From Oreocharis arfaki (taxonomy: Eukaryota > Chordata > Aves > Passeriformes > Paramythiidae): DNA of 64,000 bases. Both the position numbers and the translations under genes were made by a program. The stretch lies in contig VZRR01007600.1 in the NCBI GenBank assembly GCA_013398015.1, positions 1,426,001-1,490,000 on the forward strand, in the 5' to 3' direction. Shown here one piece after another: positions 25,723 through 39,415 of the stretch (position 1 is the stretch's first letter; each line of letters begins with the position of its first letter). The notes under the pieces were generated by a model that was not told where the DNA came from, did not search any database, and worked only from the letters and a program-made list of their open reading frames with translations.

Positions 25723-27785
25723 ATCTCCAGTCCAGCTGCAAAGCTATGTAGGACAATATTTGTTAGCCAAAGAAACAGCAATGTCCCAGTTTGATTCATA
25801 TGTCTAATTCACCATTGATTATGTCATCCTACTTATTCTGAAATATTGATAATGTTGAAAATAATTTCCTTTGATGTTCCATGTTTCATTATCAGAAAGA
25901 ATATGGCATATACTATCCCTATGGTTCCTAAACAGAAGCCCTATTCCCTGCAATGGACAGCATCTGAAACAAACAAATGGCAATTAATCAGTCAACAGAA
26001 ATACCAATTTTAAGGCATGACTTTAAGTACAGATCTATTGGGGATTGTTTGTACTTGATTCAATTAATATAGTCAACACTGGGCTGACATTTTCAGAGGT
26101 TGGGGTTTTTGCAGTTTGCTCCTGAGGCCAAGCTACAGCTGAGAGATTCGGAGTGGCAGACAGACAAAAATCAGTGGAGATTTGTAAAAGAAAATAATGT
26201 TTTTCTTACAGCTTAAAATGTTGGGGAAAACAGATTAGAATCAAATGGTTTGTGATTCAGAGACTGTGAAAACTGACAATCAAATTCTCTGGTCAAATGA
26301 GACCAGTAAAGGTAACGGGCAATGGCATGTAATGCTAAAGTAATTTTATTTAGGAAGCTTACATATAAATTAATGATCTGATTATTGTTGGAACTGAACG
26401 CTAGTTGCCTAATACAATGTCATGTTAGAAACCTACTATTATCTTGTATATATGTCAACACAATCACTATCTAAAATAAATTTATACCAGGACTGATTTA
26501 CATTATGCATGAATGTAGAGTGTAGCCGCTGGAAAGTCCAGACATTCTATGCACCAGAGGGGTAATAACACGATGTAGAAGCGAGTAAATAAATTTTTTG
26601 TTCTCCTAGACCCAGCAATTGGAAGTGAGCAACCTAACCTATCAGCTCTTTTTCTTTAAAATATACCAGGAAATAGTATCACCTATTCACATTTTCGTAC
26701 CCAAAAAAGTGGTTACTTTGAGTCAGAAATTTCTGCTTGGTGAAAAAAAGAAGTTGGATAATGCCCTTCTCAGTACCTGGTACCCAACATGTGGAATAAC
26801 ATTTCTGTGAAAAAAATATACCACAGCACCAGTAAACACGCACAGCAAGACTGGGGAATGCTTTTTTCATTTCCTGATATTAAGGGTTGCTCATTTGGAA
26901 ATGTGTGTTATGTCTTCTGCTCTATGTCCATTTGTTGATATTGCAAGATTCTGCTTGTGGGAAAGCAAAACCTTTTGATTTTAGGAAACCTTTAGGAAAT
27001 TTTATCTGCTTCATGTTGTCTTGCTTGCTTTTCTGTTTTGTTTTTGGTTTTTTTGGGGTTTTTTTATAATTTTCAGGTTGCAGTACTGAGATTGCAAGTG
27101 AAGGCATCAGTGTGTATGCTTTCCTTTCAGACTAGCCTCTAGATATTACACAGTTGTTACTGCCCTAGATACCCTGATCATAAGTAGTTTTAAAAAAATG
27201 AAGTAAACGGACTCTTCTTGGAGTCTGCCTCACAGTAATGATTTTATAGCTTAGATTATGTCTTGTAGACATCTTTTCATCTTGTCTGAATCAATTAATA
27301 TATAATATTTAACCTAAAGATACCTCTGAAGATTCTAGGTAATACTGTAGACTATAGATCTTGAAAGAATTGAGAAGCAGATCTTCACAGGGAATGATTT
27401 TAATTTCTTTTTGTACTGGAACTCACATAAAACTCTAAATGTTGGAAAACTCACGATTTTAAAGTGCATTTAAATATTGTACTTTTGATACTCACTAATT
27501 TGACTTGTAGTAAAAAAGGAAATTGAAGAAGTAGAAGGTACAGAGTGAGAAAAACATGAAAAGAAAATATCTTTCAATTCTAAAACAAGTTGTTAAAATT
27601 TTTAAAAATACCTTAAAAGCAAACAGCAAACCCTTACTTTTAAAAAGTTGATTATATAAAGATTGTTAGGAAATATTTAGACTTTTCCAAGAGTACCTCT
27701 GTAGTGCTGTCTATTCATATACTTTTATGCTTATCTCACTCTTGAAAAACATGTCTGATGGATATCACTTTCTTCTCCTGTAATA

Positions 27786-27845
27786 ATTGGTTTAACCAGT
27801 GATTGTGACAACTGCATTTAATTTATAAATGATAATTAAACCAAT
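27786..27845. repeat. Inverted repeat, 10-bp arms, 40-nt spacer
   Basis: ATTGGTTTAA at 27786-27795 is the exact reverse complement of TTAAACCAAT at 27836-27845. The spacer is AT-rich and pairs poorly. In sequence of this composition such a pair may arise by chance. Confidence 0.4.
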
Positions 27846-29049
27846 GATGATTGTAACACGCCCTATGTAACTGCCCAACATCTATACAAAATGGTGATTT
27901 CCTTAGAACTAGGACTGTCAAAAAACCACAGCAATATTTGCAAAGTCCAATCAAAATGCTGATTGAAGAGGTTCACACTTGTGTTCAAAGACATTGAATT
28001 GCACCACACATAATATATGCCAAACCCCAAGAAAAGATGGAAGTTCAAAGTGGGCTCTGCAGCTGCAGTATAGTGGAGATGTACTCAAACTCTCTTCAGA
28101 ATTACTTGCATGAGCAAACAGAATGTTTTGGCAGCAGCAGAACAGAGTTCAATATAGCCTGAAAAATCTTTATGGGCATTGAAGAAATTTATTACTGTCC
28201 AACTTATTGTCCAGCTAGGTGAGGTAGCTCATTTAAAACTGATTTAGATATGCAGGCTACAATTAATCATTCTAGACTTGTAAAAATAGTTATATATTAG
28301 CCATTAAAAATAAGTGAAAAGGAGCTAACAGCTTAAATTGAGGTTTAAAAATCTCATTACTGCCCAAATCTATTTCAGTAGAGGAGATGATAGCATCCAT
28401 TGATTCAACTCTAGAAGATTTACCAAAGTATCAGGAAGGTTTAATTACACTAGAGGCAGTCAAAGAGAAAAACTCTCAAATGACACAATAGAATCTGAAG
28501 CAAAGTTAAATATTATTAAGAAACTGGTCCTCAATAGACTTGAAAGTTATGCAAAAGTTTAATTTCATGAATTGAGGTGTACTTAAAAATATTCCAGCTG
28601 GTAAAATTCGGTAGAAACCTCAAGCGTGTTAGAAATGTTAAAGCATCTGACTAGGATTCAAGCCTAACATTACAGAGAACAGCATTATTTGCTATTAAAT
28701 ATAAATCTATTATTGCAAGAGATAAAGTTAATGTCCCTTGGACAACTCACCATTTAAAAACTGCAGTACACTATAATGCTGCATGTTAATAAACACTGTA
28801 TAGTGAGAAAACACCGGCAGTGGGTAAATTGAACTGAATACAATTTCTGTTGGGCGGTTGATATGGGGCTATCTGGAGTCAATAGGACTCTTTTGAATGG
28901 CATGATCAGATTTTGGAACATTCAGAAATGTGGAACATGAAGCTTTCCTTAAGTTAAATACAGTAAGGGTTATAACGTACAAACCCTCTCACCTGACTTT
29001 AACCATCTTAAAAATGGACTTTCTTTTTGGTTTAAAAGTGGTATTTTTT

Positions 29050-29420
29050 ACTTCCCCCGTATTCTACAGAGATTAATAAGCATAATTAGGATGTAATTCA
29101 TCCCACCCTGGGGGAATTTGGTTTGACCATACAGTGTATCCACATGAAGGTATTGGCACAGGGCAGTTGTGATGTTCTGAAGTAGATATCCCACTCGTCT
29201 CTGCACCCCGTACCCTGACTCAGCTTGCAGGGCAGTTTGGTGAGCAAAACCTTCATTCTTTCCTGATGGGTCTAAACATGATGCTCCAGTCTGGGCACAC
29301 ATGAAGGTGCTTCTACTCTTCCTGGGAGCAAAGTGCCCATGGAGATATGCTCCAGACTGATTTTAATCAGAAGACAAGGTGTATGCATATAGTGTAAGGA
29401 TATGGACCTAAGCACCAAGT
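29050..29420. other. Locally GC-richer unrecognised segment
   Basis: This stretch has clearly more G and C than its surroundings, for example CCCACCCTGGGGGAATTTGG and CACTCGTCTCTGCACCCCG. An 84-codon minus-strand frame (29048-29302) crosses it without recognisable domains. It may be an old transposon of a family I do not recognise or a regulatory element. No function can be assigned. Confidence 0.3.
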
Positions 29421-30529
29421 GCTTTGATCCGCTTCTGCAGCAATTTACTTTCTAGTATAGACATAGCTGAGCAAATTTAGACTCTGCTTAGATGAGATGC
29501 AGATCATACAAGATGAACTTGTGTGTAACTGGTTCCTAAAGAAAGACTTCAGAACTTATATGGAAGAGGAAGAAAGTTTTGCTAGAAACAATAATTTTCA
29601 TATCCAGATTCAGAGTAATTTTAGGAAAGGGGTGAGTTCACCGTCGCAGAGCATATATCTGCGTTGATTCGGTGGATCTAGTAGATTCAAAGCAGCAGCT
29701 GAAAAGCTGAGAAAACATTTTAATAAAATAATGAATAAATTTTCTAGAAGGCAGGATGATGTAAGAAAAAACAGTAAACTGTTTTTTTCCTGATAATATG
29801 TTTATTTTTAGAGTCACAAAATCAGATGTGTACATCCAACTAAAATACTAAGGTATATGCATTGAAATATATATGTGTATTAATAGATACAGAGTTTACA
29901 CATGTAATATAAAAATTCTCACTGCTTAAGCACAACTTAAAGGTCTTTTTGGAAAGAAATAGGTATCTTTAGATCTTTAGAATGCTTATGTTTCAGCATT
30001 TTAACTTGTTTAGAGTCACTTTCCTTCCACACATCTCTCTGTTTTATGCAATCAATCTCAAAATTTGAAAAAAGTAATTTGATCATCTACATCCACTTTA
30101 GACTATCTTTTTTTTTTTATTTTAACAGCATTCTCTTTATCTATTTGTCTGGACAGTTTAAAAATTCCAGTCAGAGGTGATTCCATATCTGTAAATGACA
30201 ATGTAATAACTATAATCACTATTATCCTGTTTAAGCTAGTTCACCATGTGGCTAATTTTAAGCATTCCAAAAGCATCGTTGACTTCAGTCAGACTGCTAG
30301 ACTTACCATTATGCCTGTTTTAATGCCTCATCAACTCGGACAACCACCAGGATAAGAAACCTTGTCAGTCTAAGGAAAAGTAGGTCGTGACCAACACCAT
30401 TTAAATATGCATTAAAATTTACAATGACTTTTCCTGGGAGTGTTATACATCATGACTAATAGTTTCTAAACCTTTTTTCATGTGCAGAGACAGTAAAAAT
30501 ATCAGTGTCAATCTTAAATGAAAATAATC

Positions 30530-30586
30530 TCTGATCATTATAGTTAAACTTGCTGATTATTATAGTAATGCTGATTATTACGGTTA
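30530..30586. repeat. Three imperfect 18-bp units
   Basis: TGCTGATTATTATAGTAA at 30551-30568 is followed directly by TGCTGATTATTACGGTTA at 30569-30586. A related unit, TCTGATCATTATAGTTAA, lies at 30530-30547, three bases before the pair. It is a small degenerate minisatellite. Confidence 0.7.
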
Positions 30587-33411
30587 AATTAAGGCTAAAG
30601 GTCAAACTAAGCATTTCAAATGAGTTCACTGCGTAACTAACTTTATTTTTCAACAGAGGCAGCATATAGTCAAAAAAATTCAGTCATCTACTAAATCTGA
30701 AACATTTATTTGAATTGTAAGTATGTTAGTGTACTTGGGCGTCTATATCAGTCCAGTAAAAAACCTTGCCGACTGACTGAAATGATAAAAAGGAATATTG
30801 AGGGTGCATAACGAAAGTAGAAATAAGTAGATCAAGGATTAAAGGAATATTATACTACATTTCTAATACTCCCAATTAGTGAAGAGTCTATGACATACTT
30901 CAGATTCACAAGGAAAAAGTTTTCAAGTTCTGTTTTTACTATCTTGAATACTGCATTTCTGTATATTTGTTGAAGATGCCTACGATTATAGTGTCCTTTC
31001 AAGATCCCAAACTTTATAAGGGGTTTTGTTCCTGGAAAAGGTAAGCTGTTAAAATGTCAACCCATCAAAGTAATAATTCTTTTAAAATTTGGAGACCTAA
31101 ATTGGACTGATGACTGATGACTTGACCCTTAGTCAAAGGTTTTTATAGTGCAATTTCCTCAGAATTTTTTTTTTTTTTTAATTATACTTTCTGGGAATTA
31201 AACAATGTTACTGATGAAGATACAAACGATCTCAGTTTTCCATTCATAGCCATCTGGCCATGCAATAGTAATTCGTTCAGCTTGCATTCATGTACTGTCA
31301 GCTTGAATCCAGAGCTTGGCAGAAAACAGAGGGAAAAGAGGGTTGGTACAATCTGCTTTTGTTAAGGGGCTTTAACTAGGAGGAATACAATTGAGTGAGG
31401 CAGAAAATTCATGCAATATTCAGATTATTTTCTAAAAGATTATTTGTTGAACAAGCATGTATTCATTGTGGGGTGGTTCTTATAACTGCTAACAGATGGG
31501 TAAAGTGACAGGGAAGGATAAAGGTACTGCTTACTCGAGTGAGGTTGTGGGACATGTGACAGGAATAGATGACAGGGTGACTGAGATATGAAGTATAGGA
31601 AGACTCTGGTAGATGTGTTTTGCCCTTGTTCAGCAGTGGTAACCCACTCTGGATGAAGTGCTTTTCATTGCCTTTGGATATCTAGAGTTTTGCTCCTGAG
31701 GTCCCTTTTTAACAGGATGCCATTTAGAACTGCTTAGAGTGAAGTAAAACGCTATTTATTAAAAATATTGGCAGCTTGACAGACCTTGCCTTCTAAACTG
31801 TACTTGAAGGAACTGTGCACATTTGATACTGCTTTCAGTTCTACCAAAACAGCTGAGACTTAGTCACAACACTGGGAAGTGTTTTTGTCCAGCTTGTTTG
31901 TCCATAAAACCTGGAGTTTTACAGCCACTTCAGAAAAATAATCTCTGAGAATATCCCAGTAAAACTAGGGTAGGATATTTAACTATTTGAGAGCTTCACT
32001 TTCCCCATAGTCAGAATACTCTGCTGGCCTTCCTTCAAGGAGGTTCAAATGCATTGCTGTGGAAAAAATCCAGTGTAAGTGTATAGAAAGCATGTAGCAG
32101 TGTGGCAGCTCTCAAGGGAGAGTGTCTTCCTGCAGTGAAATTGCAAGGTGTATCCAGATGCTAGAAGGCAATTAATAAAATATGGATAATGTCATTTATT
32201 TGATGATCCACATAAAGGTTCTCAGGAAGAGATGCATGCAGCTCAGAGAAGGACAGTAAATTTGCTAGTTTGTTTAAAAGTCTGTCTAAACGCTACAGTC
32301 AGGGAATGCCTTGCGCACATCCTTAACAGAAATGGTATTTTGTCTTGCCCAAATGCCTCAGAGTTATTAGCCTGGGCTCATCTTGCCTAATCTTTAGCAA
32401 GTAAGACATCCAGGATGAAAAAGTGACTTAGGTGTTATATAGTATGAACTGTCCTGTTTCATCCCCAAGCTACAAGGGAGACGCAGTAACAAGACTCTCA
32501 GGTGCTTCAAGGTACATGGGACAAAGGTGAATGAAAATATCTACAGTTGGTGCCGTGTTTACAGCTAACTGAGCTATATTTTTTAAAGTGCTTAGCTTCC
32601 ATTCACATAGCTTTTTGGAATGTCACAAAGTCCTCAGTGTTAGCTGTGCCACTTCCATACCAAAGTCAGCAGAAGGTGATTATCTGTGCTGGTGTCTTGA
32701 GAGAACATGTAGGCTAACTTCACTTCATGTGGAAAAAGACACCTAGCAGCCAGGCCTTCCTGTGACGCTGGTCCTGTTATGCATAAAAATAAACAGATAA
32801 ATCAACGAGATTACAATTACAATCGCAAGCAGCTGCAGTCAGGATATGCACAAATAATAAAACAATAATTTTCTAAAGTGTGATTTTCAATCAGTTTTGG
32901 AAACTTCAGGACTGACTCAATCAGCCTGTTTTATCTCTTCTTCCCCATAGACATGGTGTTCATTCGTGGGGAGCCTGCTTGTTACTGCCCGAACATAGTT
33001 CACAGTTTATAGAACATTGAGTAGCTGTTGATATTAAAAAAATGGTTAAACCCAAGCTTCATCTAATTGCTTATTTTCACTAAAAAATCTACTAAATAAG
33101 CAAAGCATAAAATTAATTACATTTTAATTAAATTTTTGAAGCTAATCACTGTAGAGAGTCCCTGATAATATAGCACATGGGGGGCACTAGATAACAGATT
33201 ACAACATATTGCAATGAAATGGAAGTTGAGTGGCTTTTGATCAACTTAAAACTAGGGAAAAGCTAACTTTCGTAAGGAAACTGATCGGATGTAGTCAACT
33301 TCTTTACAGTGTTGCTATGGTCTTATTAAAAAATTTCATGCTGCTGAGCTTACCTGAGCTTTATCAGAATATCTTGAAATCTGTGTTCTTTTTTTCGTAC
33401 ATTCTAATCTC

Positions 33412-33490
33412 CACTTTTTTCCCTTTTCTTTTCTTGTCTTTATTTTCTTTTTTTTTCTTTTTCTCTCTGTGCACCTTTTTGTTTTCCTCC
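33412..33490. repeat. Pyrimidine-rich tract
   Basis: About 80 bases that are almost all T and C, made of irregular TTTC and TTTTC units with few purines. It is low-complexity sequence, and open frames across it (runs of Phe and Ser) are not meaningful. Confidence 0.7.
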
Positions 33491-36400
33491 GTGAGTAGCT
33501 ATGGTTGTTGTATCACAAGGTTTTATACAGTTCGTTGATCCTATCATGGTTCAAATTAGCTGCTTCCTCTAGTTCCTCCTTCATTGTGATGTTGTATTTC
33601 ACTTTTCTCAGTTTGGTCATATAATTTATTTTTCCATCATTCCTCCTAATACAAATTTCAACCTTTTTTTTTTTGTAATTTGAAATATAAAATTTAGCAA
33701 AGACATTCAGTTAAAATTTATCTTACTTTTATTTTTTCAAGTTGAAAACCAGATGCAAGATCATTTGAACTGAGGCAGTTTGCATCAGGATGAGCTAGTG
33801 AAAAGGTCAAGCAGAGTATTTTTTCAATACATACTTGAGTGATTGAAGTAAAATTTGTACATCAATGGGAACACAGAAACTGCTTGCTTTTTTCATTATT
33901 GAACTGTCATAAATGCCTGTTTACTATTAGCCTGAAAGATGAACTTCTGTGGTTACAGATAAGTTGTTAAATTAAAGCAAAATAGGGCCACCAATGTATC
34001 TATGACTGTCAGAAACATAAATGCAACGTGTTTATCTGATGCGAATTTTTGTATGTCAATGAACTTAGCCATTCTCTTTGAACTGCGTTATCAGCTGATA
34101 TTTGATTTGAAAGCTGCTCTTGAGCATCCAAGCACACACAGAGCTGATTTTCCAAGATATCCAGCAATACATAGTACGTCAGCTAAAAGAAAGAAGGCTG
34201 AATATTCTCCTCTTGAATGCAAAGGAATTATGAGAATACCAAATCGGGTATACATAAAGAGATTGGGAGGTGAAAATACAACACTGACTGAAACGACCAG
34301 ATGTTGGATCCTAAAGCCATCCATTTAAAATTCACAAACACTTTGCTATATTTTCTCTTCCCTGTCCAGCTGTGGAAGAAAGTGATAGAGAGGCTTTGGG
34401 GGATGTCTGTCATCCAGCCAGGGTCAATTAACTACAATCTTTTAGGAATCTTATTTTCTATGGGTGTTTTTGTGGCTTCATTTGAAAGCCAGAGGTTTTG
34501 AAAATCACGTTTCTTTTACTTCCGCTATAAAATTGAGATTTTTTTTAGATAGAAGCCTAATTTTTTCCACTGATTAACTACTAATTTCTAGAAGGAAAAT
34601 CAAGATTTTAAAAAAGTTTTTGTTTCTGATTTTAGATGCCAATTTCTACTCAGTTATACTAACTGTTCAGTTTTAGATGCATATACCTGTACAGAACCAG
34701 ATGGCTTTTTTTTCCACTAAATAATAATAATAACTATTTAGGATAATCTCTGGCTGCAAACACTCTATGACAAAGTTTTGTATTTCTAATATATTTTAAT
34801 AGTACTTGAACATGCATATCTAACTGGCGGAATATTGATTGAGTAATTTCTTATGGAGCAGTTGAAAAAGTGCACAATTTTCAAACTTTGTGGAAAAGTA
34901 ATGATGTACCTGGAAGCTTGCTAGCTTGATTTTCGATAGGCAAATAGAAATCCATAAGCAATTTTTTAAGGCGTAAAGCTGGATGGGAAGCAAAGGAGCT
35001 TACTTGTGTTTTTGTATGTCTTTGAAACCCAGCGGTTAGGAGATGATACCAATTGGGAGGAAAAAAAGTAAATTATAATAAGGGTATAAATTCTGATTTT
35101 TTATCCTACTAAATATAGTAATAAAAGAATTCAGTGAAACCTAGAGATTTGTGGACAAATGAATTAAAATTATTAGAATTCTTGATTTCAGCACTGAAAG
35201 AGGGCATAGAAAATGCTAGTTTTAACAGCATCACAAGTATCTAAAGGGCATGGAGTCAACATCATAATATGACAACTTCATCTGCATGGAAGTTTTTCAC
35301 ACCGGTTATAAAACACAGTAGAAGGAGCTTCAGAATAATTGCCCCTGATTGATCATACTCTATTGCCGACCAACGATCCTTACAATCTGTATCATCATCA
35401 GATGGAGGCTTGATAATTAATGTTGCTCTATGGAATACTATAGTGACCTACTTCCTTTAGCATTAAAATCACATTTCTGTTGTCCAAAAGTAGAGATAGA
35501 TAGATATTTAATCTGTTAGGAACAAATAGACTTTTATGTTTGGTCTTTGCAGATGGTTGGTGTGCAGGAGGCAGATCATGCACTTCGATTACTTTGGGTT
35601 GGTTGGTGGTCTCCTGAAGATCTTTGTATATGGGAGAGTAAGTTATATCTCAAGGTGGTTTGGAATATGTGAAATAATTCTGCTCCAAAACACCAGTTCC
35701 CCCAAGCTTGCTCTTGAAATCAAGGAAGAGTATTTTAATTAATAAAAAAAATACACTTTTTTGATGAAAGTACATTTTCCACCTTCCATTTGCATCTCTT
35801 TTCCACATACTCAGTGGAATTTGTGCTTGTCATAAGAAAAATATGGTGAAAGCCTTTTTTTTTCCTCCACGTCTTTGTTTTATAATGAATCTAAATCTTC
35901 ATTGCCAAAAAGAAATAAAACAGTTTTTTTTGTCATCTCAGTTTGTGAAAAGAATTTCAGGTTTCAGTAACTTATTCCAGTCTGCATCAGATGGCTGGGT
36001 TTAGATCAGACAATTGAGTAGAGACAGTCCTGTTTCTGTGGCTTCTCTCAGAACTCATTTCTCTCTGAAAGTTAAGGTGAAAAATGCAGAGCTTAATGTC
36101 CTGCTTTTGTCCCACTAAGAACTTTGCTTACCAATTATAACACATATAAGGAGTCACTGTCCATGGTCACCTTTAGGAGTAGTACAAGAACATTTGGATG
36201 ATTGCTCACTGAGCCATAGAAGCATGAAATTCAATAATTTACCAGTTATGGATTTCCACTTTGTTTACCAGCTCTTGTAGATGGTCTTTATGTAATACAC
36301 GTCTATAAAGTACAACAGTGCTCAAATGAATTATTAAAGTTAACACCCCATCTTTATCACTGCATTCTCCTCCTTCCTAGATATGTTTCTTTTGTGGCTG

Positions 36401-37468
36401 GATTGTCACATTTCATGGAAAATATGCCCCTGGATATTTTGTTTTTCTCTTTCAAAAAGACTCCTTTCAGGAGAAGAGAGTTTTGTGAAGTTTAAATTCA
36501 ACAAAGCTGTCAGAGGAACGGGCTGAGGATAAGAAGAAAAAGAAGAGTGTTTTTGAACAGTTGCACAGAATTTAATGGAGATAAAAACAGCAAAAAGAGA
36601 TCTCTAAAAATTTAATACAAATTCTGTGGAAATCTCTCTAAAGCCTTGCAGAGATTAATGGAGAGTGTTGTTTTCTACACCGTCTCACTTTTGACCATAT
36701 CATAGATAATATTCTGATATTACTCTGAGCTATGAAATTTTATAAAAGTGGTTTAAAAACTCAAGAAAAATGGACCCAGACAATCATGTCCCAGTCTGTG
36801 CAGAGTAGCTCATCATTTGGGTTTGGGGAATTTACTTATTTTCCTATCACAACGTTGTCCTTTGCTGACTTCAAAAAGTTACTTGAAGAGCAGCTGTCTA
36901 AAGTGATTGTACTTTGCATTGTAAACTGAAGGTTGTCTCTGGCAGTAAATAATTGCAGAAACAAAATATTTAGCAATAGCAGGTGATGTAAAGAATTGTG
37001 ACAGACATGGAAAGGGCAACAAAGTCTATACTGAAGATGCAGCTGACTATTCTACAGTTTTTTTACTGAGATAGGCACCTAAAAGACTAGAAAGCATGGT
37101 GTGGAATGCTACTGCTGGTACATTTCCCTTGTTTTATCTTCTACCTAATCTCTTAAAAAGCCTTTTGATTTTTTAATATGAAGAGATTAATGATACAGAC
37201 CTATTGCACCCTGAGCCTAATATTGTGCACCTTTTCCTGTAAAGTGAGAAATAACAGCTTGAGAACATGCGAGTAGCAACGGGAAATAACAAATAAACAA
37301 TGTAACTTAAATCATATTGAGCAGATTCTGTGGTTTGAGAACAATAATAGATGCTGGAACTCTTTTAGTCTCTGCTGCTATATTTGTGAATTACATGGGA
37401 TCTCCTGGTATAAATTTCTGTATGGATCTATGAGCCTACTTTATGTCTAATTCATCATCTGGTGGTGA

Positions 37469-37639
37469 ATGATAAAAATATACATGCTGCAAGACACTCT
37501 ATACTCTGAAGAACATGCAGTGTCTCATGTTGCTGAAATAGAAAAAGATATCCTGGAAGCTGGAGAAAAAAATCTACATGATTGTGCTGACATCCCTGTG
37601 CTCATGCTGAAAATGCTCTGGGTAAGGTATGTGTCATAA
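37469..37639 (+). other. Unassigned 56-codon open frame, possible exon remnant
   Basis: An ATG-started frame runs 56 codons to TAA, directly after an in-frame TGA. Its middle has a mixed, charged composition (LYSEEHAVSHVAEIEKDILE, then AGEKNLHDCADIPVLMLKML) more like a real protein than most frames here, which are rich in Phe, Ser, Leu and Lys. A GTAAGG donor-like site follows the TGG codon at 37622. I see no good acceptor upstream and recognise no family. It could be a decayed exon, part of an old DNA transposon or retrocopy, or chance. Confidence 0.15.
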
Positions 37640-39377
37640 GTGCCAGACATCACCAGAATGACTTTGTTAGCAAAGTTAGTAATGCTCTGTGACCTTACTG
37701 ATCTACTCCACCTCTCAAAAGATTGCCACCAGTACCCTTTTTCGTTTCAAAACTGAATGTTGCCTTTAAATTTTAGGTCAGCCAGGACAAAGCAACAAGA
37801 GACACAGATGTGCAGTTTTCTAATAAAGTTTATTAAATAGTGATTTTGAAACAGAATGTATATTTGGCTACCCTCATTAGACACAGACTAAAAGCATTTT
37901 GAATTTATGGAAAAAGATAGTTTTTTGGTGGCATTATGGTGTCAGAAGAATGTAAAGTGAATAATAGTCTAACTAAGTAGCTTTCCTTAATGAAGTTTAT
38001 TCCACTACCTTGAACATGAATCTCACGTAAGTCCGTAGCATAGTGGATCATAAAGTTCAGAAGAGCCTGGTTCTTCTAGAACACAAGGCTTTTGTTAAGG
38101 AGAAAAGCTAGAAAAAAAATCTAGGCTTCCTTTTTTTTTTTTCCCCATCTGGGTTCAGAACAAGGAAGTTTGTACATACCATTTCTGAAATCTCAATGCA
38201 GCTGCATTTTAAAGTGAAGATGCTAAAGCAGTCTGGGGAAAATTTTCTCATTTCTTATGTACACAGACACAAGTGCCAAACATTGGATCATGAAGCTTCT
38301 GTGGAAATTTACTGCCAAAAACTGGGGGTCCAAATTTGCAATGGACTCTCTCTGTTAACCCTCTACCCAGAAGAAGACTATTACTGTTATAGGCTTTGAG
38401 GGGCTTCATTTGCTGTATTCACATACAATGTTAATAATTTTCCTTTTCACATTCTTTGCATTTGTATCTTGATGTTTTCATTTTCTTTATCAAAACCAAT
38501 ATTGTGAAATCAAGATAAATGTCTAAACATCTAAGGAACAAGGTTTGACACTGAGTATCAAAAATAATGGCTAAAGCTTCATTCATTTAGATCTTCTTTA
38601 ATAGTGGTGTGGGTTTTTTTTCTTTTTAAAATGTCCTTTAATGCTCAAAAAATTCCATTAAAAGTTTGCATTTGATAGCATCAAGACAGAATTTTAATCT
38701 TTGCTTTGAATTACAACGCTGTAAACATTTTGTTGTCTAAGGAGAATTTGAACAATGCAAGGAACGTTATGTACACAGCACATTTTCATCTGATTTCTAT
38801 TTTTCAAGGAGAAAAACAAACTTCCATTTTCTTAGATTAAAATTCGCTGCATCAAGCTAAGTGTAACTGTTTGATTAGTTAGATAAAGTACACTTTTTTT
38901 CTAGAGAAACACTCACTGCAAATCTTAAAATGTTACTTTGTTATTTCTAGGTTTAGTCAATTGTAAAATAAATTACCTATATTCTCATGCCTGCTGCTCT
39001 ACCATTCATACACATGATGCTTTGTAAGAGGAGTGGAGGAAAGGTTGCGTGTACAGGATATTCTATATTTCAGGTTAAAGAAAAGAATAAAAAAACCCGT
39101 CTCTTTAAAAATTTGATGTACATCTACCAACAAAGTGATGTCTCATGGAGTTAGTCCAAAATCTTTTAAAGAAAATCTTTGATGAATTTTTATCTGTCCT
39201 GTCAAAACTGATTCTATTGGATCTTTTAAAATGCATGAGCACGTACACAGATATGCGCTAATTTAAATAACATAGTGTTGTTATTATTATTGCATTAAGT
39301 ACTCCAGTTATACTGAACTCAACAGAAACATGGATACTAAACTGGTATATATATTTTTATATAGTAAGCAATATATC

Positions 39378-39415
39378 TTGAGCAGACTCCCTTGGACTTA
39401 CTCACATGAGTAATT
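39378..39415. repeat. Possible trace of an old sauropsid interspersed repeat
   Basis: TTGAGCAGACTCCCTTGG followed by ACTTACTCACATGAGTAA resembles a motif family I recall from bird, crocodile and turtle DNA: 'agcagtcccattgacttc' with 'actactcacatgagtaa'. The match is short and from memory, so the call is weak. Confidence 0.3.

Larger units (their letters stand above)
24366..29049. other. Gene-free AT-rich unique sequence
   Basis: No gene recognised. It contains the (ATCT)n array at 25.66 kb. Short open frames of 60-98 codons show no domain. Around 24380-24480 the sequence is less AT-rich and could be a further decayed CR1 tail, but I see no firm match. Confidence 0.6.
29421..37468. other. Gene-free AT-rich unique sequence
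   Basis: No gene or transposon recognised. The longest open frame is 108 codons (34002-34328, plus); its translation shows no signal peptide, repeat or familiar motif, and an antisense frame of 77 codons overlaps it. The part at about 31200-32800 is somewhat richer in G and C. A pyrimidine tract and an 18-bp repeat are listed separately. Confidence 0.6.

Noticed and set aside
33230..33538. 102-codon plus-strand frame rich in Phe, Leu and Ser resembling membrane segments
   Set aside because: The hydrophobic part is the translation of a pyrimidine-rich tract and carries no family signal.
34002..34328. 108-codon plus-strand frame
   Set aside because: No familiar motif, overlapped by an antisense frame, no splice signals of quality.
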